A DNA stretch of 64,000 bases from Catonella morbi ATCC 51271 (GCF_000160035.2 NZ_KI535369.1:249733-313732), one strand, 5' to 3'. Counted from the first letter of the stretch, positions 43,186-52,551 are shown. Made by a program: numbers and translations. Notes: a model not told the origin generated them from the sequence alone.

Positions 43186-43275
43186 ATGAAGATTACAGTA
43201 GTATCAGAAAATGTAAAAGATACACAGGTTTATTCTCATCATCATACAACAACACATACTACATTAGAGAATTAA
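43186..43275 (+). CDS. Putative RiPP precursor peptide (29 residues, His/Thr-rich)
   Basis: AAAGGAGG lies 8 bases before ATG 43186. The peptide begins MKITVVSENVKDTQVY and ends in SHHHTTTHTT plus LEN, then TAA. A charged leader and a Thr/His-only tail look like a leader-core pair; Thr and Ser are YcaO substrates (methyloxazolines) and His binds metals. It is the first gene after the Fur box and is followed directly, in the same frame, by the YcaO remnant. Alternatives: an unmodified metal-binding peptide or a regulatory leader peptide. Confidence 0.6.
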   Translation: MKITVVSENVKDTQVYSHHHTTTHTTLEN

Positions 43276-43900
43276 TGGTTCAATGTAAAGGTAATAACTA
43301 GAGATTATACAACGGAATTGGGCATACCCGTTTTTAGGACATGGATAGTTTCAGGAGAATACGAAAATTACGCAACAAATGGTTTTGGCGCATCACTAAA
43401 TCCTGAAATAGCACTTGAGCGATCAGTCACAGAGGCTGTTCAGTCAGCATTTTATAGTAAAGATATTGTTAGTCATAAGTATTGTAGAGGTAATGCAGAA
43501 TATTTAATGCAAATTCCTACATCTATTTATAATATGAACTACTTTTATTTATAATATGAACTACTTTATTGAAAAAGATATAAAGCGTAGTGCTGGTGAA
43601 ACTGTAGTTGATTTGGCAAAATACAAGAATAATGATTGTAGTAATTTGAATACCGTTTTTTCTTCAACTTTAAATAAACTAAAACAGTTAGGAGATGATT
43701 TTGACTTGATATATGTTAATTTGACAAAAGAACATCTTTCTATTCCAACAGTTAGAATTATAACAACGCCACATCTTCAATCAATACCAGCCCCATTGAT
43801 TGTGGCTAGTGATAGACTATTTAGTTTTGAAAAATTAAACGGCTATTCTGATATGATTAAAAAATATGAGGATTTGTATATGGGGATATACCCACACTAA
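43276..43900 (+). pseudogene. YcaO-like cyclodehydratase, C-terminal remnant with frameshift
   Basis: Two frames, 43276-43554 and 43556-43900, together give ~200 residues. LGIPVFRTWIVSGEYENYAT, then NGFGASLNPEIALERSVTEA, resemble the YcaO signature GxGxHxDPExALxRAxTEAxQ; the second has DLIYVNLTKEHLSIPTVRII like YcaO VVDLTxxDxGIPVVRV. The N-terminal half with the ATP-binding glutamates is missing, and the remnant abuts the peptide stop in frame. A 22-base tandem duplication (43525-43546 and 43547-43568) breaks the frame; deleting one copy rejoins SIYNMNYF to IEKDIKR. The enzyme is dead here. Confidence 0.65.
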
Positions 43901-43953
43901 GAAATATAAGCTGAGAGAAAAATAATAATTTATAAATCATTGGAGGATATGTC

Positions 43954-44982
43954 ATGAAAATTAATATGAAAGTTATAAGCATTATGTCTTTATTAGCATT
44001 ATCATTAACTATATCAGGTTGTTCTAATGTGAAAAATAATGATAAAAGCACCATGTCTTCATCTAAAAGCAATATGGTCATGAGTAAAACAAGTAATGAT
44101 AATGAAAAAAATGTAGTCATAGAGAACTTTGGTGTGACAACTACTTATGATAAGGTGCCGGAGAGAATAGTTCCTCTTAGCTATGATGCCGCCCAGATTC
44201 TTGTGGCACTTGGATTAGAGGATAAAATAGTTGGTGTTGCAACAGCTGAAGGAAGCTACGAAGACTGCTTACCGGAATACAGGGATAAACTTTCTAAGTT
44301 AAAAGTGATTGTGGAAGGGACTCCCACATTTGAAGTTTTATTGGCAGAAAAGCCGGATTTTGTTTATGCCACAGTATACAGTTTTGGGAAATATGGAGTA
44401 GCTCCGGTAGAAGATTTTCAGAAGGAAAAAATCAATTTTTATTGTATAAATGGAACATATTCTGCGGAACCTAAATTTTCTGATATACATAAGGATATAG
44501 AAGACTTAGGCAGAATTTTCAGAAAAGAAGATGAAGCTGCTAAATTAATAAAAGATCTAAAAGCAAGAGAAGAAGCTCTTAAAGCGGATGTAAAGCAAAC
44601 TGATGTTAAAATTATGGCTTTTGATAGTGGAGATAAGGCAGCTTTGACATCAGGAAAGGGAATTGAAGATGAAATGATAAAGCTTGCAGGGGGTAAAAAT
44701 ATATTTGGTGACCTTAATAACGCATTTGAAGAAGTAAGTTTTGAAGAAGTTGCTAAAAGAAATCCGGATATCATTATAATTCATAGCTATGATGTTGGTA
44801 ACACGACAGGAACCACAGAAGAAAAGATAGAAAGCCTTAAGAAAAATCCGGCACTTGAAAATGTAACTGCAATCAAAAATAATAATTTTGTTGTAGTTAA
44901 GCTTGTTGAGGTTTTTCCGGGATTGCAGATTTTTGATGCAGCAGAAAGACTTAGTAAAAAGATAATTGAATTTTCAAAATAA
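43954..44982 (+). CDS. Siderophore-type ABC substrate-binding lipoprotein
   Basis: A 342-residue FecB/FepB-like protein. The lipobox LTISGC sits at residues ~19-24 after a signal peptide, followed by a Ser/Asn-rich linker and the TroA-like fold (PERIVPLSYDAAQILVALGL; NPDIIIIHSYD). GGAGG precedes ATG 43954. It captures a ferric chelate or related metallophore at the cell surface for the permease encoded next. Regulated through the Fur box by operon position. Confidence 0.87.
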   Translation: MKINMKVISIMSLLALSLTISGCSNVKNNDKSTMSSSKSNMVMSKTSNDNEKNVVIENFGVTTTYDKVPERIVPLSYDAAQILVALGLEDKIVGVATAEGSYEDCLPEYRDKLSKLKVIVEGTPTFEVLLAEKPDFVYATVYSFGKYGVAPVEDFQKEKINFYCINGTYSAEPKFSDIHKDIEDLGRIFRKEDEAAKLIKDLKAREEALKADVKQTDVKIMAFDSGDKAALTSGKGIEDEMIKLAGGKNIFGDLNNAFEEVSFEEVAKRNPDIIIIHSYDVGNTTGTTEEKIESLKKNPALENVTAIKNNNFVVVKLVEVFPGLQIFDAAERLSKKIIEFSK

Positions 44983-45005
44983 ACTGTTTTTTGGGGGATA
45001 GATAT

Positions 45006-46019
45006 TTGAAAAATTATAAAAAAGTTTCTTTAGTGATATTTGTGTTGATAATTATATCTATCCCTTTGTCTACATTCTTAGGCTCAGCAGATTTAGGTTT
45101 TAGAGAGGTGATAGAAGTATATAAATATCATTTTTTTTCGGCAACTTTAGAAGATATGAGCTTAAACAGCATAGTTTGGAATGTAAGACTGCCAAGAATA
45201 CTTGTAGCCATAGCTGTTGGCGGCGGTTTGGCTATGACAGGTTCTATCATGCAGGCGATTACAGGAAATATTATGGCTGAACCATACACATTGGGAATAC
45301 AATCCGGAGCGGGTATGTTTGCAGCTTTTTCCATAGCATTTTGGGGTAAAATACCAATTCTTAGTACATTAAGTACCAATTTGATGGCATTTATCGGTGC
45401 AATGCTCTCTATGATCATAGTATATTTTATAGCTTCTAAAGAAAGGGGATATTCTAATTCAAAACTTGTTCTGACAGGAATATCAATTTCAATGCTATGT
45501 AGTGCTATTACACAGCTTATAATATCATTTGCACCGGATAATTCAAAGGTTCGTGGGATTGTTTTTTGGATGATGGGGGGACTTGGAGGAGTGCATTGGG
45601 AAGATGTACCTTTCGCTGTGATTGCGGTTATTATTGGATTCATTGTTGCCATTATTCTTGCAGAACAGTTAAATATCATTTCAATGGGTAAAGAAACAGC
45701 GGTCATATTAGGAGTTAAAGTAAAGCGATTAGATAAGATACTGTTAATTACAGTTTCTATGGTTGTTGGAGTGCTTGTATCAATAAGTGGAAGTATTGGT
45801 TTTGTAGGTCTTATAATACCGCATATAACAAGAAAAATTACAGGAGCAAACCATAAAGCGTTGCTTCCTGTAACTTCGTTGCTGGGAGCTTTTTTTCTTC
45901 TTTGGGCAGATACAGTGTCAAGAGTGATATTTGCACCAAGAGAGCTTGCAATAGGAGTGCTTACTTCTCTTATAGGAGTTCCATTTTTCTTATACATTAT
46001 GAAGAAAGAAATAAGGTGA
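45006..46019 (+). CDS. FecCD-family ABC permease
   Basis: About 337 residues with the usual ~10 membrane segments of BtuC/FecCD permeases: NVRLPRILVAIAVGGGLAMT, LTGISISMLCSA, IGFVGLIIPHITRKITG and LADTVSRV-type DTVSRVIFAPRELAIG. TTG 45006 follows GGGGGAT and is preferred over TTG 44991. It translocates the chelate across the membrane, and its ATPase gene follows after 3 bases. Confidence 0.88.
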   Translation: MKNYKKVSLVIFVLIIISIPLSTFLGSADLGFREVIEVYKYHFFSATLEDMSLNSIVWNVRLPRILVAIAVGGGLAMTGSIMQAITGNIMAEPYTLGIQSGAGMFAAFSIAFWGKIPILSTLSTNLMAFIGAMLSMIIVYFIASKERGYSNSKLVLTGISISMLCSAITQLIISFAPDNSKVRGIVFWMMGGLGGVHWEDVPFAVIAVIIGFIVAIILAEQLNIISMGKETAVILGVKVKRLDKILLITVSMVVGVLVSISGSIGFVGLIIPHITRKITGANHKALLPVTSLLGAFFLLWADTVSRVIFAPRELAIGVLTSLIGVPFFLYIMKKEIR

Positions 46020-46022
46020 TTT

Positions 46023-46796
46023 ATGGGAGTTATTGATATAAGAGATTTATCTTATTATATAGGGGAAGCCAAAATATGTAAGAATATAAGTATAAGTTTT
46101 AATGAAAATAAGTTTACAGGAATAATTGGTCCCAATGGAAGTGGTAAAAGCACATTACTTAAACAAATATATAGGGTATTAGAACCAAATATTGGTACAA
46201 TCTATCTTAAAAATATTAACATAGATAATATAAATCCTAAGGAATTTGCAAAAATGATTGCTGTATTACCACAGGAAAATAATAGTGATTTTGACTATAC
46301 TGTTGCTGATGTAATATTGATGGGCAGATTTCCTTATCATAATATATTTAACACAAATAGTTTATATGAAGAAGACTATAAGTTATTAAAAGAATGCATT
46401 AGCCTCGTTGGATTAACTGGCAGTGAGAAAAGGATTTTCAGGACATTGTCAGGAGGAGAAAAACAAAGAGTATTACTTGCAAGAGCCTTGATTACTAAAA
46501 GCAATATTCTTATTTTAGATGAGGTTACTAATCATTTGGATATAGGATATCAGTACAAAATACTAGAAATATTAAGAGGATTGGGACTAACTATAATAGC
46601 AGCAATTCATGATCTTAACTTAGCTATGAAATTTTGTGATGAAGTAGTTCTTATAAATAAAGGAGAAATCCTTGTAGCAGGTAGCCCTAAGGAAATAATA
46701 ACAGAAAAAATATTGAAAGATATATTTAAAATAAATGCTAAAATTATAAGTGATGAAGAAAAGACTGTAGTAGACTATATAAGTTCCTGCTATTAG
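46023..46796 (+). CDS. FecE-type ABC ATPase
   Basis: A 257-residue ATPase: Walker A GPNGSGKSTL (~36-45), signature LSGGEKQRVLLARAL (~139-153), Walker B ILILDEVTNHLD, and the switch His in AAIHDLNLAM. It completes a binding protein, permease and ATPase uptake system for siderophores or cobalamin-like chelates. AAGGTGAT precedes ATG 46023. Confidence 0.9.
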   Translation: MGVIDIRDLSYYIGEAKICKNISISFNENKFTGIIGPNGSGKSTLLKQIYRVLEPNIGTIYLKNINIDNINPKEFAKMIAVLPQENNSDFDYTVADVILMGRFPYHNIFNTNSLYEEDYKLLKECISLVGLTGSEKRIFRTLSGGEKQRVLLARALITKSNILILDEVTNHLDIGYQYKILEILRGLGLTIIAAIHDLNLAMKFCDEVVLINKGEILVAGSPKEIITEKILKDIFKINAKIISDEEKTVVDYISSCY

Positions 46797-46807
46797 GGGG
46801 TGATTTT

Positions 46808-48592
46808 ATTTTTATCAATAAAGCATTAATTGCATTTTTAAAAGGTTCAGAGAGTAAAGTAAAAAAAGCCATCTTGCTTCAGCTGATAATTACCTTATTT
46901 TCATCAGTAGTTTCAGTCTGCTTAAGCATTTTAATAAATGAAATGTTAAAATCTATGCAGATTACAGCTGTTCCTGGATTTTACTTCATAGCTTTAATAA
47001 TATTTTTGCTTATAGGAATCAAACTCTTATACAAACTGAATGTTAAGATAGTAAATGAAGCAGGAATCAGCATTAAGGACAATGTAAGGACAAAGATACT
47101 TACAAAGCTTTTCCTGCTTGGGCCTGAGTATGCAGATACCATCCGCACAGGCACGCTCACATCTACATTTACAGCCAGAGTAGAATGGCTTATGAACTAC
47201 TATACAAGATATCTGCCGGTCATAGTGAGCGCTGTCTTAAATGCAGGAATCTTCATTATGATTTTATTTTATATGGACATATATGTTGGACTTGTTTCTC
47301 TCATTTCAGTAATAATGATGCTCTTAATTCCTATGGTGTTTTTCAAACTTATGAAGGAAAAGGGAAAGAAAGAATGGGAAGAGCATGCTAACTACTATAG
47401 TGAATGCTTAGATGGCATTCAGGGGATGGTCAGCTTAAAGGCATTTAATGCTGATGCAAAATATGTAAGAGATGTTAAAGCCCATGGAGAAAATTTTAGA
47501 AAAGCAGTTATGGATCACCTCAAGGTAACTATTATAGAAGGCACTTTTTCAGAGTTTTTCTTAAGGGTCGGCACAGCCCTTACTATAGCCATAATGGGGC
47601 TTAGATGTGCTTATGGCTATATAGATAAAAGTTTCCTTATTTACGCCTTTTTTATCATAGGAGCTACATTTTCGCCAATGCTGAGCCTTATAAATGCATG
47701 GCATTTGGGCTTTCAGGGAGTTTCAGGCTCGTATTCTTTAAGTGAATTCTTGGAAACGAAAAGCGATAATCTTATGGAAAATGACCTTATTAAAAATGAG
47801 CTTAAAAACAGGAAGGAACTGGAAGCTTCCTTAAATAGAAGTGCTGTTAAGGAGAATAAAATTAATGATGTGAAACTAAGCTTTGACAAGGTAAATTTCA
47901 GATATAAGGGAGCTAATAAAGACACTTTAAAAAATATCTCGTTTGAACTTCATAAAGGCAAGGCTATAGCTCTGGTAGGGCCGTCAGGCGGAGGCAAGTC
48001 AACCATAGCAGGGCTTCTTATGGGCTTTTACAGGGCTGACAGTGGAGAAGTTACATTAAATGATGTGAAGATGGGCAACGAGACAGCAGCGTTTTTTAAT
48101 GACAATATATCGGCAGTGTGGCAGGACAACCATTTATTCTATGGAAGCATCTATGACAATATAAAGATGGGCAAGCCTTCTGCCACAGACGAAGAAATAT
48201 TTGAAGCTTCTAAAAAAGCGATGATTTATGACCTGATTATGTCACTTCCAAATGGCTACGATACAAGTGTAGATGAGCTTGGCAGCAGATTTTCAACAGG
48301 AGAAAGACAGAGGATAGCTATTGCAAGGGCTTTACTTAAAGATGCGCCTATAATTATTTTTGATGAGGCAACCTCTGCCCTAGACAGGGAAAATGAAAAA
48401 TACATAGGCGAAACGCTTAGTAAACTAAAGCCTGATAAGGCAATGCTTATGATAGCACACAGGCTGTCTACTATCAGTATGGCTGATGAAATCTTAGTGG
48501 TAGAAAACGGTTGTATTGCAGACAGAGGCAGCAGTTCTTACTTAGAAGAAAACTGTGAGATTTACAGAAGGCTGATAAAGGGAGTGGAATGA
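46808..48592 (+). CDS. ABC half-transporter 1 (YbtPQ/IrtAB-like exporter fold)
   Basis: About 594 residues: six membrane segments, then an ATPase with Walker A GPSGGGKSTIAG, signature FSTGERQRIAIARAL and Walker B IIIFDEATSALD. The coding frame is open upstream of the first usual start (TTG 46874). GGGGGT at 46796-46801 sits 6 bases before an ATT codon (46808) that begins IFINKALIAFLKGSES; start at ATT, or at an ATG mutated to ATT, is likely. With the next gene it forms a heterodimer of the type that imports or reduces ferric siderophores. Confidence 0.82.
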   Translation: MFINKALIAFLKGSESKVKKAILLQLIITLFSSVVSVCLSILINEMLKSMQITAVPGFYFIALIIFLLIGIKLLYKLNVKIVNEAGISIKDNVRTKILTKLFLLGPEYADTIRTGTLTSTFTARVEWLMNYYTRYLPVIVSAVLNAGIFIMILFYMDIYVGLVSLISVIMMLLIPMVFFKLMKEKGKKEWEEHANYYSECLDGIQGMVSLKAFNADAKYVRDVKAHGENFRKAVMDHLKVTIIEGTFSEFFLRVGTALTIAIMGLRCAYGYIDKSFLIYAFFIIGATFSPMLSLINAWHLGFQGVSGSYSLSEFLETKSDNLMENDLIKNELKNRKELEASLNRSAVKENKINDVKLSFDKVNFRYKGANKDTLKNISFELHKGKAIALVGPSGGGKSTIAGLLMGFYRADSGEVTLNDVKMGNETAAFFNDNISAVWQDNHLFYGSIYDNIKMGKPSATDEEIFEASKKAMIYDLIMSLPNGYDTSVDELGSRFSTGERQRIAIARALLKDAPIIIFDEATSALDRENEKYIGETLSKLKPDKAMLMIAHRLSTISMADEILVVENGCIADRGSSSYLEENCEIYRRLIKGVE

Positions 48593-50349
48593 TTATGGGT
48601 AAGATAAAATATGTGCTTTTACTTTCAAAATATATCAAAAATTACAGATTGAGCGTAATTTTCAGCATAATTGTTCATGCTTTATACAAGGTAGTGCCTA
48701 TACTCTTAAGCTTTGAAACAGCTTTAATTGTATCAAAGGGAATCTCGGGCACTTTAACTAACCCTCAGACACATTTTTTAACTGTACTTGCAATGGTTGT
48801 AAGCATGGCTGTGTTAAATTATCTGGATATCTATGTGGCACATGATGTGGCTTACAGGATACTTACAGCACTTAGGGGAATATCTTATGAAAAAATAGCA
48901 AACCTTGCGCCTGCAGGGCTTGAAGGGGAGAAAAGCGGAGACATAATGAGCGTGGTACTTGAAGATGTGGAAATCTTAGAGTGGTTCTATGCCCATTCTT
49001 TAATACAGATATTTGTGGCGGCAGTCCTGCCCATCATCTCATTTATTGCAATAGGATTCTTCTCGCCAGGCCTTTCATTAATTTTAATTATATTTTCAGC
49101 CATCATCCTCCTTGTTTCTAGTAAGAAGAATGAAAAGGCTGATGAGTATGGAAGCAAAACCCAGTCAAAGCTTGGCGAATTAAATGCTGTTATTATAGAT
49201 GGAATACAGGGCTTAAAGGAAATCATTACCTTTGGCGGGCATAAGGGATATTTTAACAAGATGTATAAGTACAATGATGCTTATAATGAGGCTTATTTTA
49301 ACTATGCAAAGGAAGCAGTAAAAGAAGTTACCAATACGAACTTAATTATAGGCATATCGTCAGTGATTTCAGCTATTGCAAGCGTGTATTTTGCTGCAAG
49401 AGGGGAATATTCTGTCGAATTTGTGCTCCCTCTCATTGCAATTTCAAGTATGGTTTACAGCCCTCTCAGTGAAATGCTGATGATGAAAAGCAATTATGGA
49501 AGAATATTTGCGGCAGCAAGGAGAGTGTTTGACTTCCTTAATGAAGATGAGCCTGTAATAAACAGCGGCACTAAAACTTTTAAAGATGTAATGGGAAGTA
49601 CAGATAAGAAGTTAGAGTTTAATTCAGTAAGATTTTCTTACAAAGACAAGGTGACAGGCGATAAAAATGAAGTAATTAAGGATGTTTCATTAACGACAGA
49701 AGAAGGAAAGACTGTCGTTTTAGTAGGCACTTCAGGCTCAGGCAAATCCACATTAATCAAGCTTTTACAGAGGTTCTGGGATGTGGATGGAGGAAGTATT
49801 TTAATAAATGGAGTGAATATAAAGGACATAAAGATAGAGGAACTTAGAAAGCTAATATCTGCCATTCCGCAGGATGTATATTTATTTAATAAGAGCATAG
49901 AAGATAACCTGAGGCTTGCAAAAGAAGGTGCAAGCGAAGGTGAGATAGAGACAGCCCTTAAAAATGCCCATATTATGGATTTAGTAAACAGGCTTCCAAA
50001 TGGAAGCAAGACAGTCATAGGGGAAAGAGGCGCTGCTCTTTCAGGTGGTGAAAAACAGAGAATATCCATAGCCCAAGCCTTCCTTAAGGATTCACCTATT
50101 TTAATTATGGATGAAATTACAGCTAATCTGGATTATGAAAATGAAAGAGCCATAAATGAGTCACTAAAGGAGCTAAAGAAAGGAAAGATTGCTCTTATGA
50201 TAGCCCACAGACTCTCTACAATTAAGAGTGCAGACTATGTAGCCTTCATAAAGGACGGAGTTTGTGAAGCTTTTGGGACATTTGCTGAGATTTATGAGGG
50301 TAATGAGAATTTTAGGAGAGTTTTAGGGGAAGGATATGAGAGTGTATGA
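48589..50349 (+). CDS. ABC half-transporter 2 (YbtPQ/IrtAB-like exporter fold)
   Basis: A 586-residue partner with six membrane segments, Walker A GTSGSGKSTLIK, signature LSGGEKQRISIAQAF and Walker B ILIMDEITANLD. The Walker B is followed by Ile where Ala is usual, a mild oddity. ATG 48589 overlaps the stop of half-transporter 1 by 4 bases. YbtPQ/IrtAB pairs are exporter-fold importers that act on metal chelates beside FecBCD systems; export of a peptide is the alternative. Confidence 0.85.
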   Translation: MIMGKIKYVLLLSKYIKNYRLSVIFSIIVHALYKVVPILLSFETALIVSKGISGTLTNPQTHFLTVLAMVVSMAVLNYLDIYVAHDVAYRILTALRGISYEKIANLAPAGLEGEKSGDIMSVVLEDVEILEWFYAHSLIQIFVAAVLPIISFIAIGFFSPGLSLILIIFSAIILLVSSKKNEKADEYGSKTQSKLGELNAVIIDGIQGLKEIITFGGHKGYFNKMYKYNDAYNEAYFNYAKEAVKEVTNTNLIIGISSVISAIASVYFAARGEYSVEFVLPLIAISSMVYSPLSEMLMMKSNYGRIFAAARRVFDFLNEDEPVINSGTKTFKDVMGSTDKKLEFNSVRFSYKDKVTGDKNEVIKDVSLTTEEGKTVVLVGTSGSGKSTLIKLLQRFWDVDGGSILINGVNIKDIKIEELRKLISAIPQDVYLFNKSIEDNLRLAKEGASEGEIETALKNAHIMDLVNRLPNGSKTVIGERGAALSGGEKQRISIAQAFLKDSPILIMDEITANLDYENERAINESLKELKKGKIALMIAHRLSTIKSADYVAFIKDGVCEAFGTFAEIYEGNENFRRVLGEGYESV

Positions 50350-51604
50350 AAGAGCCAGTAAAAAATTATTAAAAGATAAAAATTACATAAGCTACTTTTT
50401 AGCTACAGCATTCTCAATGGGTTCAAGCAATATACTCCAATTTACATTAGCCTTGTATATTTTGGAAATAACAGGCTCTCCTTTGGTATATGCGTCCATT
50501 CTTTCAATAATAATTATACCGAGAGTGATGTTGACTCCTATAAGTGGAGTGCTGGGTGACAGGCTTAAAAGGATAAATATAATGAAAACCCTGAACTTGT
50601 TTCAGGTGATTATTATGCTATTTTATGCGGTTTATTCAGATATATGCAGAGACATTTCGCTTGTCTCTGTGTATGCCCTTGTTGTCCTGCTTGAAATGAT
50701 AGAAGTGTTTTATAACACAGCCGAAAGCTCAATTTTATCAGAAATAATAGACAAAGACCTGATGGAAGAGGCTGTTACCCTTTCAAGGGTAGATGACGGT
50801 ATTGTATTTGTAACTACACCTGTAGCGGCCGCCTTTGTATAAAATGAATTTGGGATTGCAGGAACCTTCATACTTATTTCAGCACTGTTAATATTGACTC
50901 TGATATTAACATTCTGTATAGGTACGCCTCATGTTGCTGAGATAAAGAAAGAAAAAGAAAAGGGCTTTAAGGGATATGTAAAAGAGTTTAAGGAAGGCAT
51001 CTTAGAGATAAAAAAAGATAAATTTACCAAGATTTTCGTCTTTATAGCACCACTTATCAATTTTTCGTTTTCAGCTGTATTCAGCGTAGTAATAACCTAT
51101 GTATTCTTGGAGATTCTTAAGATAAGTGATTATGTATATGGAATTTATAGGATGGCAACAGCAGGAGTCAGCATAGTCCTTCCGTTTTTAATACTGCGTG
51201 TAATCAAAAAATTTAAGCCTTTAACCCTGTTAAAATACAGTGCCATATCCATCTCGGCTATTCTCTTTCTGATAGGCGGCTGTGTGTATTTTGGAACAAA
51301 TGGAGGCAACGTTTTTGTTACAGTATGCCTGATTACAGTTTTAGACTGCTTGATTATTACTTCGGTAATGCCGTTAAATATAGCAACTCAGGTATTTTTT
51401 CAGAAGAATATCAAAAATGAGTATAAGAGCAGGATTATGTCTGTATTTAGTATGCTAGCTTTATCATCTATACCACTTGGTAATATGTTCTACGGCTTTC
51501 TGGCAGATATCCTACCGGCATATGCCTGTGTTTTCATAGCAGGACTGGCTGTATTTATTTCATATCCAATGATAGTATATATGTCAAGAGGAGAAGAGGC
51601 ATAA
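50336..51604 (+). pseudogene. MFS transporter with an internal stop
   Basis: ATG 50336 opens a major-facilitator protein (SYFLATAFSMGSSNILQFTL; SGVLGDRLKRINIMKTLNLF). TAA at 50840-50842 interrupts after residue 168, and the same frame runs on (NEFGIAGTFILISALLILTL) to TAA 51602, total ~422 residues. MFS proteins of the EntS/YbtX type accompany siderophore loci and export the chelator. The single stop makes this copy broken, unless read through. It overlaps the preceding gene by 14 bases. Confidence 0.8.
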
Positions 51605-51608
51605 ATCA

Positions 51609-51815
51609 TTACTTATATTCAAACACCTCTTCCACCCTCACCCCCAAAAACTTAGCAAGTTTCATAGCATAAAGCAGATTGGGGATGGTTTTTCCCTTCT
51701 CAATATTTATGACAGTACGGACATTCATCTCGGTTCCCTCAGCCACCTGGCGCTGGGTGAAGCCGAGGCTTGTCCGTCTTTCTTTTAACCTGCATACAAC
51801 TGTATCTTCACCCAT
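51609..51815 (-). CDS. Small XRE-family regulator
   Basis: A 68-residue HTH protein: VVCRLKERRTSLGFTQRQVA then VRTVINIEKGKTIPNLLYAM and KLAKFLGVRVEEVFEY. On the minus strand GGAGAG lies ~9 bases before the ATG at 51815; the longer frame up to 51947 overlaps the neighbour and lacks a binding site. It converges on the broken MFS gene and follows the S24 repressor gene. Confidence 0.75.
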   Translation of the reverse strand: MGEDTVVCRLKERRTSLGFTQRQVAEGTEMNVRTVINIEKGKTIPNLLYAMKLAKFLGVRVEEVFEYK

Positions 51816-51855
51816 AGCCGCTACTCTCCTATCTTCCCATTCTTCTATTGCTTTA

Positions 51856-52551
51856 TCAGGATAAAACACGCCCAAAAATCTTAAATGAGCTGCTTTCAGT
51901 AATAGGCATAGGCTCATATGCCTTATTAAGAGAAACAAGATAAGCACCTTTTCTATTATTCTGAAATTGCTTCACATAAGCATTTCCATCAAGATAAAAG
52001 ATACCTATTTCACCATCTTCAAGCTGTTCAGTCTGTTCAATCCATATAAGCTCTCTGTCATGATAAACAGGTTCCATACTGTCTCCGCTTATATGTACTC
52101 CAAAGTCAGCCTTTTCAGGAATATCAGCAGATGAGTACATTTCATAATCTTCCCCATCTAAGAAAGAGCCGTTACCGGCAGATACTGCTGTATAGTATAC
52201 CTTCCTCTCCCTTATCACATGGAGAGGGATAATCTCTGCTATCCTGTAATCACCGCTCTTTTCAAGCAGGCGGGTATATTCCATTACCTTATCTACGCCT
52301 TCTTTGTTCAGGTTGCGGAAAGGGTTGTCAGGATTGGTTCCTATAAACTCTGTGTATATGTCATATATATTTAAAATTTCACATATGGCAAGGAACTGCC
52401 TTGAGCTTGGCAGTGAAATCCCTGATTCCCAGGAACTTACGCTATTTGGCTTTACATATATGTCATATTCTGTAAGCTTTTTGGCAAGCTGGCACTGTGT
52501 CAGCTTATATGCTTTTCTGTGTCCGGCAATGGTCTTTCCTAAATCTTTCAT
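51856..52551 (-). CDS. LexA/CI-like repressor with S24 peptidase domain
   Basis: A 231-residue protein: XRE HTH at residues ~5-65 (QLAKKLTEYDIYVKPNSVSS), and an S24 fold at ~130-231 with the self-cleavage Ser in ISGDSMEPVYHD and the Lys in NAYVKQF. It is divergent from a Y-family polymerase gene, as in SOS-controlled mutagenesis cassettes. RecA-stimulated self-cleavage would release the polymerase and perhaps ICE genes. Operators are likely in 52631-52857. Confidence 0.85.
   Translation of the reverse strand: MKDLGKTIAGHRKAYKLTQCQLAKKLTEYDIYVKPNSVSSWESGISLPSSRQFLAICEILNIYDIYTEFIGTNPDNPFRNLNKEGVDKVMEYTRLLEKSGDYRIAEIIPLHVIRERKVYYTAVSAGNGSFLDGEDYEMYSSADIPEKADFGVHISGDSMEPVYHDRELIWIEQTEQLEDGEIGIFYLDGNAYVKQFQNNRKGAYLVSLNKAYEPMPITESSSFKIFGRVLS

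Noticed and set aside
43186-43275. Peptide as a histidine-biosynthesis attenuation leader (three consecutive His codons)
   Set aside because: No his genes follow, the His codons are mixed with Thr, no terminator/antiterminator pair is seen, and a Fur box and metal transporters are present. Kept only as an alternative.
45128-45997. 289-codon minus-strand frame opposite the FecCD permease gene
   Set aside because: Antisense shadow; the permease motifs on the plus strand are unmistakable.
50828-50835. NotI site (GCGGCCGC) in the AT-rich MFS gene as a sign of cloning
   Set aside because: It is in frame with the protein (AAA) five bases before the stop codon; a single rare octamer is not evidence of engineering.
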